Shown here: positions 22,377 through 35,299 of the stretch, piece by piece
Layout of the letters: every line of letters begins with the position of its first letter
How positions within the stretch are numbered: position 1 is the first letter of the stretch
Origin: Asterella californica
Taxonomy: Eukaryota > Streptophyta > Marchantiopsida > Marchantiales > Aytoniaceae
Assembly: GCA_036924285.1 (NCBI GenBank)
Contig: JAYKYS010000014.1
Location: forward strand, 8,246,001 to 8,310,000
Direction of reading: 5' to 3'
DNA length: 64,000 bases
Notes under the pieces: generated by a model
The model's database searches: none
The model's input: only the letters and a program-made list of their open reading frames with translations
Told to the model about the DNA's origin: nothing
Program-made: the position numbers and the translations under genes

Positions 22377-25300
22377 TTAAGATTCAGGAATCTCCTTCTG
22401 GAACTTAGAATTCAGAAAGAAACGGACGGCTGATGAGTGGAATGCTCATAGATGTATAGGATAAGAGCATCTCCACCCCTAAAATAGACGCGTTAAAGAT
22501 AGTTTTATCTTTATTTTGGAGTTAGGGAATAAAGGATCTTTATCTTAAAGATAAATTTGCCACACATATAACTTTTTTAATGGATCTTTGATATTAAAAA
22601 TAATATATAGATGAAGTGTTTCATTGCATGAAACAGATTCATAGGTTATAACAAGGAAATCGGCAAGTCGAATCTATGAAAAGTGGCATAATGGTCTGAT
22701 ATTGTGTTCACAAATTTTATTTTGATTTTTAAGTTGGAGAATTACGATATTTTTCAAAGAATGTATTAAATTAGAGAGTAGTAAGAAGATTAACCGTGGG
22801 AAGGTTTTCTCTAATTGGTTAGAGGAGCTGCTCCAATGCACTATCAGAAGTGAATTATGCCTTTGGAGGGTGTCCTCGAGGCAGTAGCAGATTAGAATCT
22901 CCTAAAATGCAATGCATTACTTTGGTGTTCACACTCAAATTTATGTTATTTTTATTCAAGTTGATTCAAACTTGGTAGTGCTGATATCTAATATGCAGCT
23001 CTCCATGCAAGTATTTGCTATGAAATAGTTAGTACATTATGCTTTCTAATTCACTATCTTATCCAATGGCATTCAAATTCAAGGCAAGCAAGGCCTTACG
23101 ACCTTTAAAGCCACTTAAATACTCATAGAATGAAAATCTGGAACCTGGATAGTGTTTTAGCATAAATTTCTCAGTATGGAACTATTCGAGGGATTAATTT
23201 GGACTCGGGAATTATCTCCGAATCGGAGGCTGGATTATTCACCTGGCTCAAGTTAGGGAAGTTAGTTCAAATCTAAATTATAAATAATTCTTGAACTTAC
23301 GTCCATGCGGCGCAGGTGCCAAGAGGGCTCAAAATAAGCCTGAACAAAACATTACAGCGGCATAGTTCCGCGCCTTACACATAAAAATGACATAACAATG
23401 AGATTATCCCACGGCACCCACAAACCAGATCTCAAGACCTAAAAAGACGACCTAACTAAATTGTATCCGTTAACGAATTGTTATGTCATTCGAATAAGTG
23501 ATTATATCAAGGTAGATGGCGAGTCCTTGTTTGATTCTTTGATACGATGTTTCTTATTTCTAGTATTATTGAAGCTGATTTTTAATGTTATTTCAGAATA
23601 TTGTTGGATCTGTTTTTAGGCCTCTTTCCCAGTGGGCATTTCTGCAGCCGCCTAGAGTCTAGACGTAGCTGATGAACGATGACAACACTGAAGCTCAGCA
23701 GCGTCACAGGCTCGGAGATCTTGTTTGCTTCGGCTGACGACCCAAGTTTGAAGGTCCAGAACTAGTACAGATATTCTTCTCTCTTTTGGCGTGATGAAAC
23801 GGGAGGCTTCGAGATCTTTACTAGTGGGGATCTTTTCTACTAACACGTCAACTCTCTTTAGAGATAAAATCCTTGCTCATCAGAAATCCAGGGTTGCGGT
23901 AGATCATCATCCCATCTTCTGGCTTGATGTTACGGGAATGCATTAAACTAAGTCTTTTTACTATTAGAGGTGTCCAAGTCAAGAGAGAAGATTTCCGAAT
24001 GTCTGAAAGGATATAAGATAGTAACGCAGTCACGTCTAGCCGAGTACAGTCGAACTTTGTAATATACCATAGTTTCGTCCATGGCTTCCCTACAACCTCT
24101 GAAAAGAAAAGGGAACACCTGTGCCACACGTGTGGAAAAGTTTACAGGGCGACCCTTAACGCAAAGAAAAAAGAAAAGTCGATGTAGATATCTGTCGAAG
24201 GAAAAATGAAAGGGTAATCCTACCGTCATCTTTTGAGATGATCGCAAAGATTTAGGCTGTATCTGTATCCGAAGCTTAACCTTCGCTTGACCTTAAGCTT
24301 CTTCGATCAGTAAATATAAGAAGCTGTAGCTCGGACGACTATCTAAACTTCTGCACCATCGGCTGAATATACAGGACTTAGCTGCGATGGCATCAGCAAC
24401 CGAGAATCATAAAACTTACCGTTGACGTGTTTCTGCACTTTACTGTTATACCAGTTGGTACTGATGAGGCATGGGAGTCAAAACAGTTACGAACATGTGA
24501 ACGGGAAAACTAATGTATAATTATGGTACATGCGGCTTCCATACACATACATCTTCTCATACAAACAGGACAGAGAGACAACCCGAACAGGATAACTACT
24601 AACATCTAATTACATTTTCTTTTTATTATTCGATCTATTAACATCTATTAATTACTTTATCGTGTCACCCAACTGTAGATTCAGAAGACGTAGTGTATAA
24701 TTACGTTCTTTACGTAAAGTGAACACTCGATAGTCTGATAATCGAGCAGTGTCGATATAGATGAACGGTAATTTTGTTCGCTACCCTCGTAATTCAAGTA
24801 GACTTTCCCTTCTACGAATATCTGAGATTGAATCCTCACAAAACGACACGTCTCTGTGGTCACTTGCCTTGCGCCTTCGGAAGGAATGATTTCTTGGCAG
24901 TGGAAGTAGTCGCAAAAGAATCTAAGCTTAAGGAGCGACTGGTTACTGTATTCTGCTTAGTGAGGTCAGCTTGAAAGCATGAGCAGCGGCTGAAGCAAGC
25001 TGTTGTGGACTGCTGAACTCTAATGCGAACGGTGGAGTTTTAAAACTACAGCTCAGGTTTAACTTGACGTTGCTAGCTAGACGGTATGTAATCAGCAAGA
25101 GCTGCTTAATATCCTGTGACTGTTCAAGCTTTTCCATCTCGAATCATCTCAGCCGTACAGATATCAGACTTGATCATTATGTATAGCATATTAGCTTGAG
25201 ATAATACATTACATGCAGTGGCTGCCTGCGAGAACGTAACACCTTAACAATTATATACGACCATCATGACAATGTTATACTACTAAGATCAAATCAGTTT

Positions 25301-25980
25301 TCCTCGGTATTTGGTCGTGGTGAATTTGCTGACAGCCACAGATCTGTCAGTGAGTATATACTTATTAGTTATGCCTAGATAGCTTGCAGTTTGAGGTTTG
25401 CTTTTCTTACTCACTTGGTAGTTACCTCAAGCTCCATATCGTTCAACCCGCTTCCATCTCGTGCGAGGAGCCAGCAGTCATGATCAGACTCGGATCAGTG
25501 GTGAAGTGGATCTTCTGAGTTCAAATGATTACTGGTCTTTACTGATGTGCCGTAGCAAACACACATGTACATCGATCCGACAACATTCAGTCTGACGGTG
25601 ACATATGCACGAGCCGGATGCAACGAAACATGATACGAGTGCTGACCTCGCACCTGTCAAGCTCTTGCACAGCGAACAAGTCTACTTCGAATTCCCACTA
25701 CCATTTGTTCAGACAAACTGAAACACAAGCCGAGGTTCCACTGATTGAGAGTATAGCTTAAAACCTCCGTAAATCTTGAAACAACCTCACAAAAACTGCA
25801 AACTATCAAACGTCCTTCTTTACAGATGTCTGTGGAAAAAGAAAAACATAGAATTCATATATATATATACTTAAAAACTTGACAATGCATATGGAACGAT
25901 AGAAAGTAGCTCCATGTTTCTGAAAGTTCTAAACTACGTACCTAGCAACATATATAGTCTATAAACTCTTATATCTGTGA
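22377..25980. other. Intergenic DNA of copy A, no gene established
   Basis: Near 22,460-22,850 a segment starting GAGCATCTCCACCCCTA and ending GAGCTGCTCCAATGC resembles a plant MITE; the copy-B counterpart is about 39,755-40,130. Short frames preserved in both copies include minus 24,943-25,137 (B 42,256-42,450, which differ by only a few substitutions, mostly E/D, K/N and T/N) and plus 24,774-24,974 (B 42,075-42,287). No domain is recognised in either. They may be exon remnants. Confidence 0.35.
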
Positions 25981-25986
25981 CATGAT

Positions 25987-27750
25987 TCAAAAGTAAAAGT
26001 ACAAGAATGTAATCACTGTATCCATTGGATCAATATCTGAGTCTAAGTATGGTTCATCATCGGACTCAGGAACGCTCCAGGACCATCTCGAACTCCACCA
26101 AGACTTTAGTCTACTGTAAATCGTAAACTTCATCGGTTCAGTTTCAAAGTCTGAAGATTGTTCACCATCAGACTCAGGATCACTCCTGGACCAACGCGAA
26201 CTCCATCGGTACCAAGACTTCACTGTACTGTAAATAGTAAACTTTTCTTCTTCATCGCACTTCTCCTTCTGGAACTTCTCTTTGTCCCAATTCCGATTGC
26301 AATTTCCCAAAAGTCCCTTCAGTGAAGTGTATTTTGTTGCTGACGGTAAATTTGGCTGCAAGATCTTTGCAGATGCTTCTGATGAACCCCAGGAAAAATA
26401 TTTCCTTAGCTGATATTCATGTGAAATCTTCTCTCTGTATCTATTACTGGATTCTTCCTTGGTTCGGGCAGAGACTAGAACGTCGACATAATTGTTTGCC
26501 TCATCACTTCCCAACGTAGAAAGCGGATTTACTGCCGAACTTGTAGATCCTATCGGGATCGATATCCCCTCTTCCACTCCATACCATTTCGCATCATAGA
26601 GGGAAATTAAATACTCCACGTCTGTTTTCGACTGAGTTTCTCGTTCGTGAGCCGATTCGCCTGATTTGGACTGCGAAAGCTGAGTAACTATCTCCATCTC
26701 GCACTTCTCTTTCTGGAACTTCTCTTTGTCCCAATTCCAATTGCAATTTCCCACGGCCAGCTGTTCCTTCAGTGAAGTGTATTTTGTTGCTGAAGGTAAA
26801 TTTGGCTGCAAGATCTTTGCAGATGCTTCTGATGAACCCCAGGAAAAATATTTCCTTTAGCGCAGATTCATGTGAAATCTTCTCTCTGTATCTATTACTG
26901 GATTCTTCCTTGGTTCGCGCAGAGACTAGAACGTCGACATAATTGTTTGCCTCATCACTTCCCAACGTAGAAAGCGGATTTACTGCCGAACTTGTAGATC
27001 CTATTGGGACCGATATCCCCTCTTCCACTCCATACCATTTCGCATCATAGAGGGAAATTAAATACTCCATGTCTGTTTTCGACTGAGTTTCTCGTTCGTG
27101 AGCCGATTCGCCTGATTTAGACTGCGAAAGCTGAGTAACTATCTCCATCTCGCACTTCTCCTTCTGGAACTTCTCTTTGTCCCAATTCTAATTGCAACTT
27201 CCCACGGCCAGTTCTCCCTTCTCTGAAATCATCAGTGAAGTGTAATTTGTTCCTGATGGTAACTTTCGCTGCAAGATCTTTGCAGATGCTTCTGATGAAC
27301 CCCAAGAAAAATATTTCCTTAGCGGATATTCATGTGAAATCTTCTCTCTGTATCTATTACTGGATTTTTCCTTGGTTTCGGTAGAGACTAGAACGTCGAC
27401 ATAATTGTTGCCTCATCACTTTCCAACGTAGAAAGCGGATTTACTGCCGAACTTGTAGATCCTATCGGGATCGACATCCCCTCTTCCACTCCATACCATT
27501 TCACATCATAGAGGGAAATTAAATACTCCACGTCTGTTTTCGACTGAGTTTCTCGTTCGTGAGCCGATTCGTCTGATTTGGACTGCGAAAGCTGAGTCGA
27601 CTCTTTCCAGTCGCGAGGGACAGGAGCTGATTTCTCATCAATGATGAATGTGTTTTCCAAAGGACACATATTAACACTCACGAACTCAGCAATGCTGAGT
27701 ACTGTAGACCACGCTTTTGCTGCACATGCAGCCATGCCAATTCCCTGTTC
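25987..27750 (-). pseudogene. Internally repeated hypothetical protein, degraded copy A
   Basis: This is the copy-A counterpart of the 732-residue ORF at 43,302-45,500. It has three repeat units instead of four (repeat landmarks at 26,666, 27,117 and 27,578, period ~450-460). The frame is broken by a small deletion near 27,408, a stop within the NWNWD motif near 27,190, and another change near 26,858. The N-terminal segment (AACAAKAWSTVLSIAEF) and the Trp/Ser/Asp-rich C-terminal repeats are intact in sequence. The splice-donor-like GTGAGT at the 3' edge of copy B reads GTGATT here. Confidence 0.7.
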
Positions 27751-28663
27751 TCCTGTAATCTCCTTAATGCATATGTTATTACCCGCTTTCCGATATCTTC
27801 TTAACGATGCTAGTTATCCCGATCGATTAAGAATGCTAGTTATCCTGACCGAGACAATCTGTACTTCGCGACAAGTACAGATTATGGAATGATAACCCCG
27901 CAATGTGTTTCCGAAACCGTAGCACTGAATGCACTCTTTCTTTGTTACTCCACTGTACTCCCTCCACCAAAACGCTTGTCACTCATTCTCCAGATCTCGA
28001 ACTCTATAAATGCGAAAACCTTCCAAAGTAGAAAAACCTTCGCTATCGACAGCAGACCAAATACTCAAGTGAGCTGAATTGCTCAGTGATACGAGTGAGT
28101 AGACAATACGCAACTTCTATGTGTACCGTACATATAACTTGAAAAGCAAACGGTACACATAGAAGCTGTCGAAGCTGATTCCCGTTGAATTGGCGCCTAG
28201 GTGCCAAAGCCCGGGGGACCGTTGGAATTTGATTTTCCAGATAAATTCATCCAATCAACGAGTATCAGCTGAGACGTTAATTTTGAAATCATCGACACGC
28301 TTCCTGTAAGACATAATTTACAGACGTTAGTACCATCTTTGCACTGAAGCTGGTGAACTGATGTTACTAAAACAGTTTATGCAGTTGAACTACGATTTGC
28401 TTGACTACTTAACTTTCAACGTGAACATCCATGCCACCTCGTTTGAATTCAGATTACACAAGTTAAAGCACGATTAACAGTGCAGAACGTCTGAGAAATC
28501 TCAAATGGTAGAAAGCACCGCTTAGAGTGCTTTACCATAGTATACTTTCAGCATAATTAGCTGTGAATTTCTGACCATTTAGTGTTAAGACTCTCAACAT
28601 GATTACAAACATTTCTGACAAGTCTAGAATAATCTGCCCTTCTTAGCTTGAATATTTCCAAAT
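27751..28663. other. Hairpin-rich spacer shared with copy B
   Basis: It holds perfect inverted repeats at 27,856-27,883 (11-bp arms) and 28,114-28,165 (16-bp arms), a near-palindrome at 28,508-28,541, and a doubled 'atgctagttatcc' at 27,809-27,846. No gene is supported. The counterpart in B is 45,520-46,555. Confidence 0.6.
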
Positions 28664-31270
28664 CTTATTTCAACATAATAACACCGAATATTTCTCCGCA
28701 AATAATAGTGACGGTTTTCTTTTATCCACAACCTTTTATATCAATGAGTCGATATTTTGAATCTTATCACTATACAAAGATGTTATTACTCTTATAGTTT
28801 ATATGTTCATCCTTCTTGGACACTAATTATAAGAAAACAAATTTTAGAGGTTTTCAATTACTATATTATTTTCACTTTTCAGGTTCAACCATCACTGTTC
28901 ATAGATCGTAAATATTAAAATTGCATCACTTCGCATTCTATCGCAAAATATTAATAGACACAAGGTTCAACTATATCTCCTTCGGCAAAAAGTTCGTTTC
29001 TAGAAAACTTTTATATTTAAATAGTCAAAATATCATCATATAATCAATGCAATGCTTGAATAATGTGTATGATCTATGAGAAATATAACAGTTTACTTAC
29101 CTACTGATGAATTATTAATACAAACTCGCTTTCGGTATCATGAGATATCAAACATAAGTATGATTCTGATGATTAGTTGATGCTTCATAGTAATTCTTTT
29201 TAGTTTTAGTTATATTTGAAAAAACGTTATTAGTATTCCAAAACTATTTTATTATAATTTAGAAAATATTAATATTATAAATATGCTCGAAGGAAACTCG
29301 GTGTACTTTGCTGATGACACGTGCAAGTCAAAATGTATTTTAGTAGCTCTACTTTTTTCGAACGAATAATTTTAGAATATTATGTTCTGAAATAAAATGA
29401 ATATTTGAAAAATAATAGCTTTTAAAATTAGTTTTTACTTAAAACTCAATTAAAGTTTTATTTATTTTTATTTTATTTACTTTTGTTGATATTAAAAGTT
29501 TCATTAAATTAGATAATAATACTTTATTTTACTCACAAGTGTTTATAACAAAAGTCGTTAGTAACGTTAGAGATATTCATTATACTTGTTGATTGTTTTA
29601 CAAAATATAAAAGTACTTAGTTGGTTAATTTTGTACTGTTCTAATCACTATTTTATTTATTATATATCTATGCTATTTACAACCAAATAATAATCAAAGG
29701 TGAACAGTGCATCATATATCGGAATAATACTCACAATTTCCATTTTTATTTTTCAATCTCTTCAAACATATTAGAAACGTCATCTGTTTCTTCTTTATAA
29801 CATGAGAAATTTATTGAGATTCATATTCTCTTTCCCGTTTACAAATATTTTCTCATACTCCTTTTCATTTTAATATCTTTTACTCTATAACCTCTTAGGG
29901 GTCATTTGATGTATCTATATAATTACCAAAGCATGTGCAATTTAATGAAGGTATTCAAAAAAATATTTTAAAAAATATCTTCCAGCAATGGAAGAATATG
30001 TCTAATTTAATTATATCTATAACATACTGAAGAGGTTTCTACAATTATAACAAAGGAAAAAATATAATAATCTAACATTTATTTGTATACATATATATCA
30101 TTCAGAATAATTTTTTATGAGAATTATTTTATTTCAGTTTAATAGAAAGTAAATATAATAAATTAACTCAAACTACTTATTAGTTCCTTGATTCTATCTC
30201 TAATTTGACAGGACATCTCTTGGTGGATCCTGAATGCTCCAGATTGTTCAGCACATCCTGTTTTGCAAAAGCAGCTGCCTTTGTGCTACCGTTGACTACT
30301 GTTCATAAAAACCTGATTGATGTTTAGCCCATAACAGCGCGAATCTTATTGAGTTTTGCTTTTCCAGATTTTTCTTTAAAAACTAGTGCTCCCCAAGCTA
30401 TTTCTCACGTGTAGTTTTCTGGAGATAGTAAACTAGTCGCATAGTAACTACTGTACTTGAATTTTGGGTCCTAGAGCTCCTCTCCTCAAAAAACCCATTA
30501 TTATTATCAAGTCCAGAGACATGCAAGTCCAAAAAACTGCTAAGCAAAATATAACAGAAGGGTTCAAACAGATTTTTCCTTCAACCATGGAGAAGGTCCA
30601 GAAGAACCTGAACACAGTGCAGTGACTCTCGTATTACGGATCCTCAAGTCTAAACATACGGGAACAAAGACTAGTCCTCAAAAAGCATGGTGCGGTTACA
30701 CCCTTAGTGATACTAGAATCAGAACCAAGATCTTTATACATGAGCGTATAATGTTTGTTATAGTTGGATAATATAATTTGATAATTCTATTTTGAAAAAG
30801 AAACTAAAGACAGTATTAAAAGAAATATCTAATTTTGTATTAGTTCTTCAAAGTCTTTAGAATGTGAAGAACTATAAGGTCATTACATTGAAAGGGAACA
30901 ATAACTAGAGAATATACTTAATAAATAATTAAACAATAATACAGTAAAAATAAAATATTCCGTAATTGACCCTGTCTTCCTTACCAAATGTGTAGCCACG
31001 CAATTTCATGCAGAGCTCTAAAAGGAAACAAAACTAATGATACCAAAACAAACAAAAAAGACGTTCTTCTGGAAGAAACATTCATAATCAGAAAGTAAAT
31101 ACTGTTCCATCATGGGGCGCTTTCCTTATACAAGATTCAGAAGAGAACAAAATCCAGAAACCAAAGTGAGACTTTATTATCCTTATCAAAAAAGAGCCTT
31201 CAGTTGTAACGTACGCTGTTTTTGGTGCAGCATGGTCTATCGCAAGGGTAAACGAAGTTACCGTAAGGAC
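28664..31270. other. AT-rich DNA present only in copy A
   Basis: Copy B goes from TTTCCAAAATCTC (46,550) to CGTACCAAAGATATCG (46,582) with only about 30 bases of unrelated filler, while A has about 2.6 kb here. Most of it is very AT-rich with stops in all frames. No terminal repeats or target duplication were found, so deletion from B is as likely as insertion in A. A small frame at the right end (31,088-31,384, open on both strands) has no recognised domain. Confidence 0.55.
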
Positions 31271-31576
31271 GAACGCACGTACCAAAGATATCGCTCACAA
31301 TCGCCAATACATGCTCTGTGGCGCTCGGGCACCATAACAAGTTTTACGAGTTTGAAAGTAACATCTAAATGCGCCTTCAAATGAGGAGGATTTCTCGTAT
31401 CGCGCGAGCTATTTGTCCAATAGGTTGGTTGGACGATTTTTCATTCGGTGCTACAATAACACTTTGCTGACACACATGGACGATTGTTTGGACGGTGGGT
31501 TCGAGCATCTATGTATTCTCGTCTTCATGCATATTTTACGTAGGAAGGGTTACGTGATGGAATACTTTATACATAG

Positions 31577-31840
31577 TTGACACCCGACCGCAGCTATAAC
31601 ACGAGGAAAGAGAAAACGCGAGTGGTGGTCGTAGTAACACCTTCCACAAGACAAAAAATAGATAACATATATGAATTCTTAAGTACTGATTCGATTAGCG
31701 CGAAACTCTTTAGAGTTGAATTAGAGTTTAATATACAATACCCACGGAAAGAAAGATATTTTAAAATAATGAACTATATTTCAGTTGAGAATACTGTACT
31801 TACAACTTTACCGCTAAAGATAACTCTCTCTGATAACTAA
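31577..31840 (+). CDS. Hypothetical small protein, 87 aa (copy A)
   Basis: The frame encodes 87 residues, basic at the N-terminus with a Val-rich run (TRVVVVVTPS), then mixed. The copy-B frame (46,881-47,144) differs by one residue (Thr/Ile). No domain, signal peptide or membrane segment is obvious. Near-identity may only reflect recent duplication, so coding status is uncertain. It lies between the repeat gene and the PPTase. Confidence 0.3.
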   Translation: MTPDRSYNTRKEKTRVVVVVTPSTRQKIDNIYEFLSTDSISAKLFRVELEFNIQYPRKERYFKIMNYISVENTVLTTLPLKITLSDN

Positions 31841-32310
31841 CGTAAAATAGTCTACACAGCGAGTATCACTAGACGGAAACTAAAACACTTTACTGGAAAC
31901 AAAAACTGCAAAAGGACAATGAGAATGAGACATTATATGGAGTATGCCGCTAAAGATGCTCTAAGTGATGAAGGTGTGAAAGTGCGGGTAGAGACTCGTA
32001 GTATGATCTTGCCCATGGGAATCCCGTTGGAAGCTCCGAGTTATGTCCTTAGACCTTTTCAACGCTGTGCAGATATCACTTATACTAGCCAGAGAGATTG
32101 AGTATGACACATCTGGAAGGAAAGATTGTTAAATTCAGTGTGACACGTCAACTACAACTAGCACTTTGACTTTCTAGATAATGATCTCGCACTAAGATGG
32201 GGATCGTCCTGTTGTCGAAGCCCTTACAATACAAATACAATACTTGATAGCATCGAGGTGTATATGACGAGATATACGCCATTCGTTGCAACTTCACAAC
32301 TTAACATGTC

Positions 32311-32587
32311 AGGATCTGTCTCTCTCACACACTATCTGCTTTGGTCCCCATATATTCTATTCCGAACGAATCAACATGCGAAGATTGTTTAGTCTGGACC
32401 ACATCGATTCTAATCTCCAAATTTAGTGTGTGAACTAGAACCTAGACAGGATCTGTCGTTCTCACACAGTATTTATCTGCTTTGGTCCCCATATATTCTA
32501 GTCCAAATAAATCAACGTGGAAAGTTGTCAGCTTGGACCATCGATTCTAGTCTCCAAACTTAGTGTGGAATTAGAACCTACATTAAT
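32311..32587. repeat. 137-bp tandem repeat, two units (copy A)
   Basis: Units start AGGATCTGTC at 32,311 and 32,448, and both contain CTGCTTTGGTCCCCATATAT and TTAGTGTG. The same pair is at 47,615 and 47,752 in copy B, so it predates the duplication. It lies immediately downstream of the PPTase 3' end (minus strand). Confidence 0.85.
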
Positions 32588-33451
32588 TAACCTACACAAC
32601 TACTGTCAAGTGATATTCCAAGTCCCAACGCACCTCCTTGAAGAGTTTCATCCGAACTCATGGGTACAGTTTTCCATGCCTGGACTCGGAACGGTACAGC
32701 AGTATCATCAGTATCCTCCAGCTTATCCTCGACACATATTGACGCGACATGGGCAGGGCTCGGTTCAAACAGAACAAACTTCCAGCAGCTTGCAGCTTGC
32801 AGCTTTCTCCCGTTCTGCCACCGATTTTGCCAGGTCAAGTGTAATCCGTTTGGCCTGCAATTCCAAGACTTTCGTGAGACGCTCACGCGCTTCTCGTGAC
32901 GTCGTTAATCCAAAGGCGATTTCCTTAAACGGTACACCACTGATCCCTTTTCCCACTGCCTTCACGTAGGATTCTTTCAACGTCCACAGCTGCAAAAACC
33001 TCTGGCGCTGCTCGTGCGTATCTGTCATATGCTGAAGCCACTCTGCTTCCCGAGACGAAAGCTTATTCCGCGCGAAGGTCGCCAGTTTCGAGGTGAGTTT
33101 GCGTTCCTTCTCCTCAACGTCCACGCCGACAGCAGAATCAAGAGCTACGCCACAAGCTACGATCGACGTTGTGTGTGAAAGGTTGAATGACAGGCGTGGA
33201 GGATTCCAAGGCTTCCCATCTGTAGTGAGAGATGGCCATATCACCTCCGGCTTTCCATACGAATTTTTCCTAAACCTCAAAGATGCCGGATGGCATCTTT
33301 GAGGTTTCGTTTGGCACCTCAAACCGTTTGGCACTGCGGCCAACTCCTCTGGCGACAGAAGCTGCTCGTAGCATTTTAACAGGGTTTAATCCACCTCATC
33401 GGGAAATATGCACCAGAAATGAACCTCCCGCAACGCTGGAAGTGGTCTCAT
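32587..33451 (-). pseudogene. Sfp/HetI-type 4'-phosphopantetheinyl transferase, copy A, inactivated
   Basis: This enzyme family transfers the phosphopantetheine arm of CoA to acyl-carrier and related proteins. Motifs on the minus strand are KFRKNSYGKP-like RFRKNSYGKPEV, NLSHT, GVDVEEKERKL (metal-binding Asp/Glu) and WTLKESYVKAVGKG. The ATG is placed at 33,449-33,451, giving MRPLPALREVHFWC. Lesions: TAA at codon 22 (33,386-33,388), where B has Gly. A ~100-bp segment of B is replaced by about 35 bases that form a perfect inverted repeat with flanking sequence (33,272-33,307). There is an in-frame 12-bp loss near 32,857. A 7-bp gain (TTGCAGC repeated, 32,789-32,804) shifts the C-terminus. Confidence 0.9.
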
Positions 33452-33479
33452 CAACTGAGATGACCACATTATGAGTTTA

Positions 33480-33510
33480 TGTGAGATGCGATCTGAAGTC
33501 GCATCTCACA
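33480..33510. repeat. Hairpin upstream of PPTase start (copy A)
   Basis: Arms TGTGAGATGCGA and TCGCATCTCACA are perfect 12-bp inverted repeats with a 7-base loop. In copy B (53,874-53,904) the arms are 15 bp with a 1-base loop. It lies about 30 bases upstream of the PPTase ATG on the minus strand and could be regulatory; that is inference. Confidence 0.7.
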
Positions 33511-35299
33511 ACTCCACACTAGGATAACGCTCGAAGTAGAGGAAGCGGTGGCCGTGCATCTAAATACGTACAGGCCTGGACCGGAGGAGCTGCTGCACAT
33601 GTCCGATTCCTTCTGCAGCTTTCAACCTGCTCATTGTCACAAGCTTTCTTCCTCTTCTTCTTCACCTTGAAACGCTTACATTCGGAGCCCTAAACTTATT
33701 TCCACCATCCCCGTTACCGTCCAGAAGTGCTCATAAACGCTCCAAATTTCTGTTCAGTTGTATCTCAGGCTTCTTCCAGCTGCTCGAGGCCTTGTGTCTA
33801 TCCATGCCATGGCAGATGTTCGGATACGCGAGTAGTTTTCAGCGGAGGACATCTTCAGACATCCGTGCCATCGAACCAGCTTAACTTGAGGCTGATCGTC
33901 GGAGCTTACTTTGAAGTATCTCCCAAGAGGAAGCGACAAAGTAGTGGGCACTTCGGAATAAAAAATGTGAGAGAAATATAGAGCCTGTTTCAGAGGGCGG
34001 GCCACTGGAAGCTTTATAAGTGAAATGCATGTTTAGTAAAGAGCGTCAGCTGATCATGGGCCGGGAGGTCTTGTTACGACGCGGGGCTTTCGTAAAAGCC
34101 TTCTGCGTGCTGTTTCATCGTGATGATGCAAGCTGAGTGTAGAGGATCTATACTGAAGTCCTCTGGATAGATAAAACTTATTGTTCAAGGTCACACGAAG
34201 AGTGCGTAAGTCTAAGAACCAAATATTGGAAAGGAGCTCAGCTTGCTTTTGGGCTTGCGTTCCGTAGACGTATTATGATCAGCATTCCGAAGTTCAGACA
34301 TGACTGAGTTTGAAGCACCTTCTTGACATTTGGATGGAGTGTCAAGTGGATGTGATGTCTGGACCTCCTTAAGTACTTCAAGTGGAGGTTACATCCAGAT
34401 TCCTGACACTGTTGCAGGAGAAATCTGTTGAGCCCTGACACACTATTATAATTCAATTCGTGATCCTAACAGTAAGGCCAAGGCAAGAAAATTCCTCGAA
34501 TCCTGCTAAAATCACAGGTGCCGACTGAAAACAGATATCTCTGAGACAGTAACGTATTTGTTATTCCAAAGCATGAGCTTGAAGAGCATATCTTATGCTC
34601 CACAATGACAACATTACCTGCACGTGAAATCATTCCGGATCACTCCGATGTAGAGGTGCCACTTGCCGCAATTTTGAAGTAAAATCTAATGAGGTTTCTG
34701 AAGGGGAAACAACCACCCATCATTTCTCACGTTGCACGCACTACCAGCTTAGACACTGCGTCATGCACAACCCGCAACTTTCGGGGATTGACAGTAACTT
34801 GATTCCAAAACTTGCTTAATTGTTCAGGTACATTGCCAACCCTTGGACCGTCTGCTCTATCTCTTGAGCTCAAATAAGGTGGTTCAGCCTATAACCATAT
34901 AAGCCAATAACAAGCCTGTAAAATCACCGGTCCAGATGGCTGCTGATTTCATCCCTACGAAACACTGTTAACGTAAGATACTGCTATTACTCCTCTCAAG
35001 TCCAACGTGGTAGGCGACCGCCCGAATCGTTAGAACCGAACAAGCTGAGGTAAGCCGACAGTTTCTGCTATGTACAGACGAGGCCGGACGTCCAGAACAA
35101 GATCCATAAAATTGCTTTTATCGCTTTTGCATTGATCCATAGACAGTGGTGAGCCGAAAGCATCATTCCGCGCGCGACGAGAACTTCGGTACTGCATGGT
35201 TGCTAAAAGTTTCATGCACTTGCTTCTCGACTGTCTACGAGGCATGCGACAGCTGCGCCATGTGTGTTAAGAGTCCCTATATTACAGTGACAAAGTACT
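33511..35299 (-). other. Conserved exon-like minus-strand segments of unknown gene
   Basis: Three stretches are open and similar in both copies: 33,754-34,005 (B 54,124-54,402), about 34,725-34,865 (GNVPEQLSKFWNQVTVNP and RKLRVVHDAVSKLV, ending in a stop; B about 55,122-55,240), and 35,030-35,245 (FMDLVLDVRPRLYIAE; B 55,434-55,649). They look like exons of one or more decayed genes between the PPTase and SAE1, but I do not recognise them. The rest of the interval shows nothing. Confidence 0.35.

Noticed and set aside
22467..22850. GAGCATCTCCA-type MITE as a firm element call
   Set aside because: The ends resemble plant MITE ends, but it is present in both copies, so there is no empty site, and the terminal repeats do not match well.
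27856..28165. Hairpins as microRNA precursors or a CRISPR-like array
   Set aside because: Arms are only 11-16 bp, too short for plant miRNA precursors, and there are no regularly spaced repeats with unique spacers.
31088..31384. Frames open on both strands at the right end of the AT-rich block
   Set aside because: No recognisable domain, and copy B lacks most of it; not supported as a gene.
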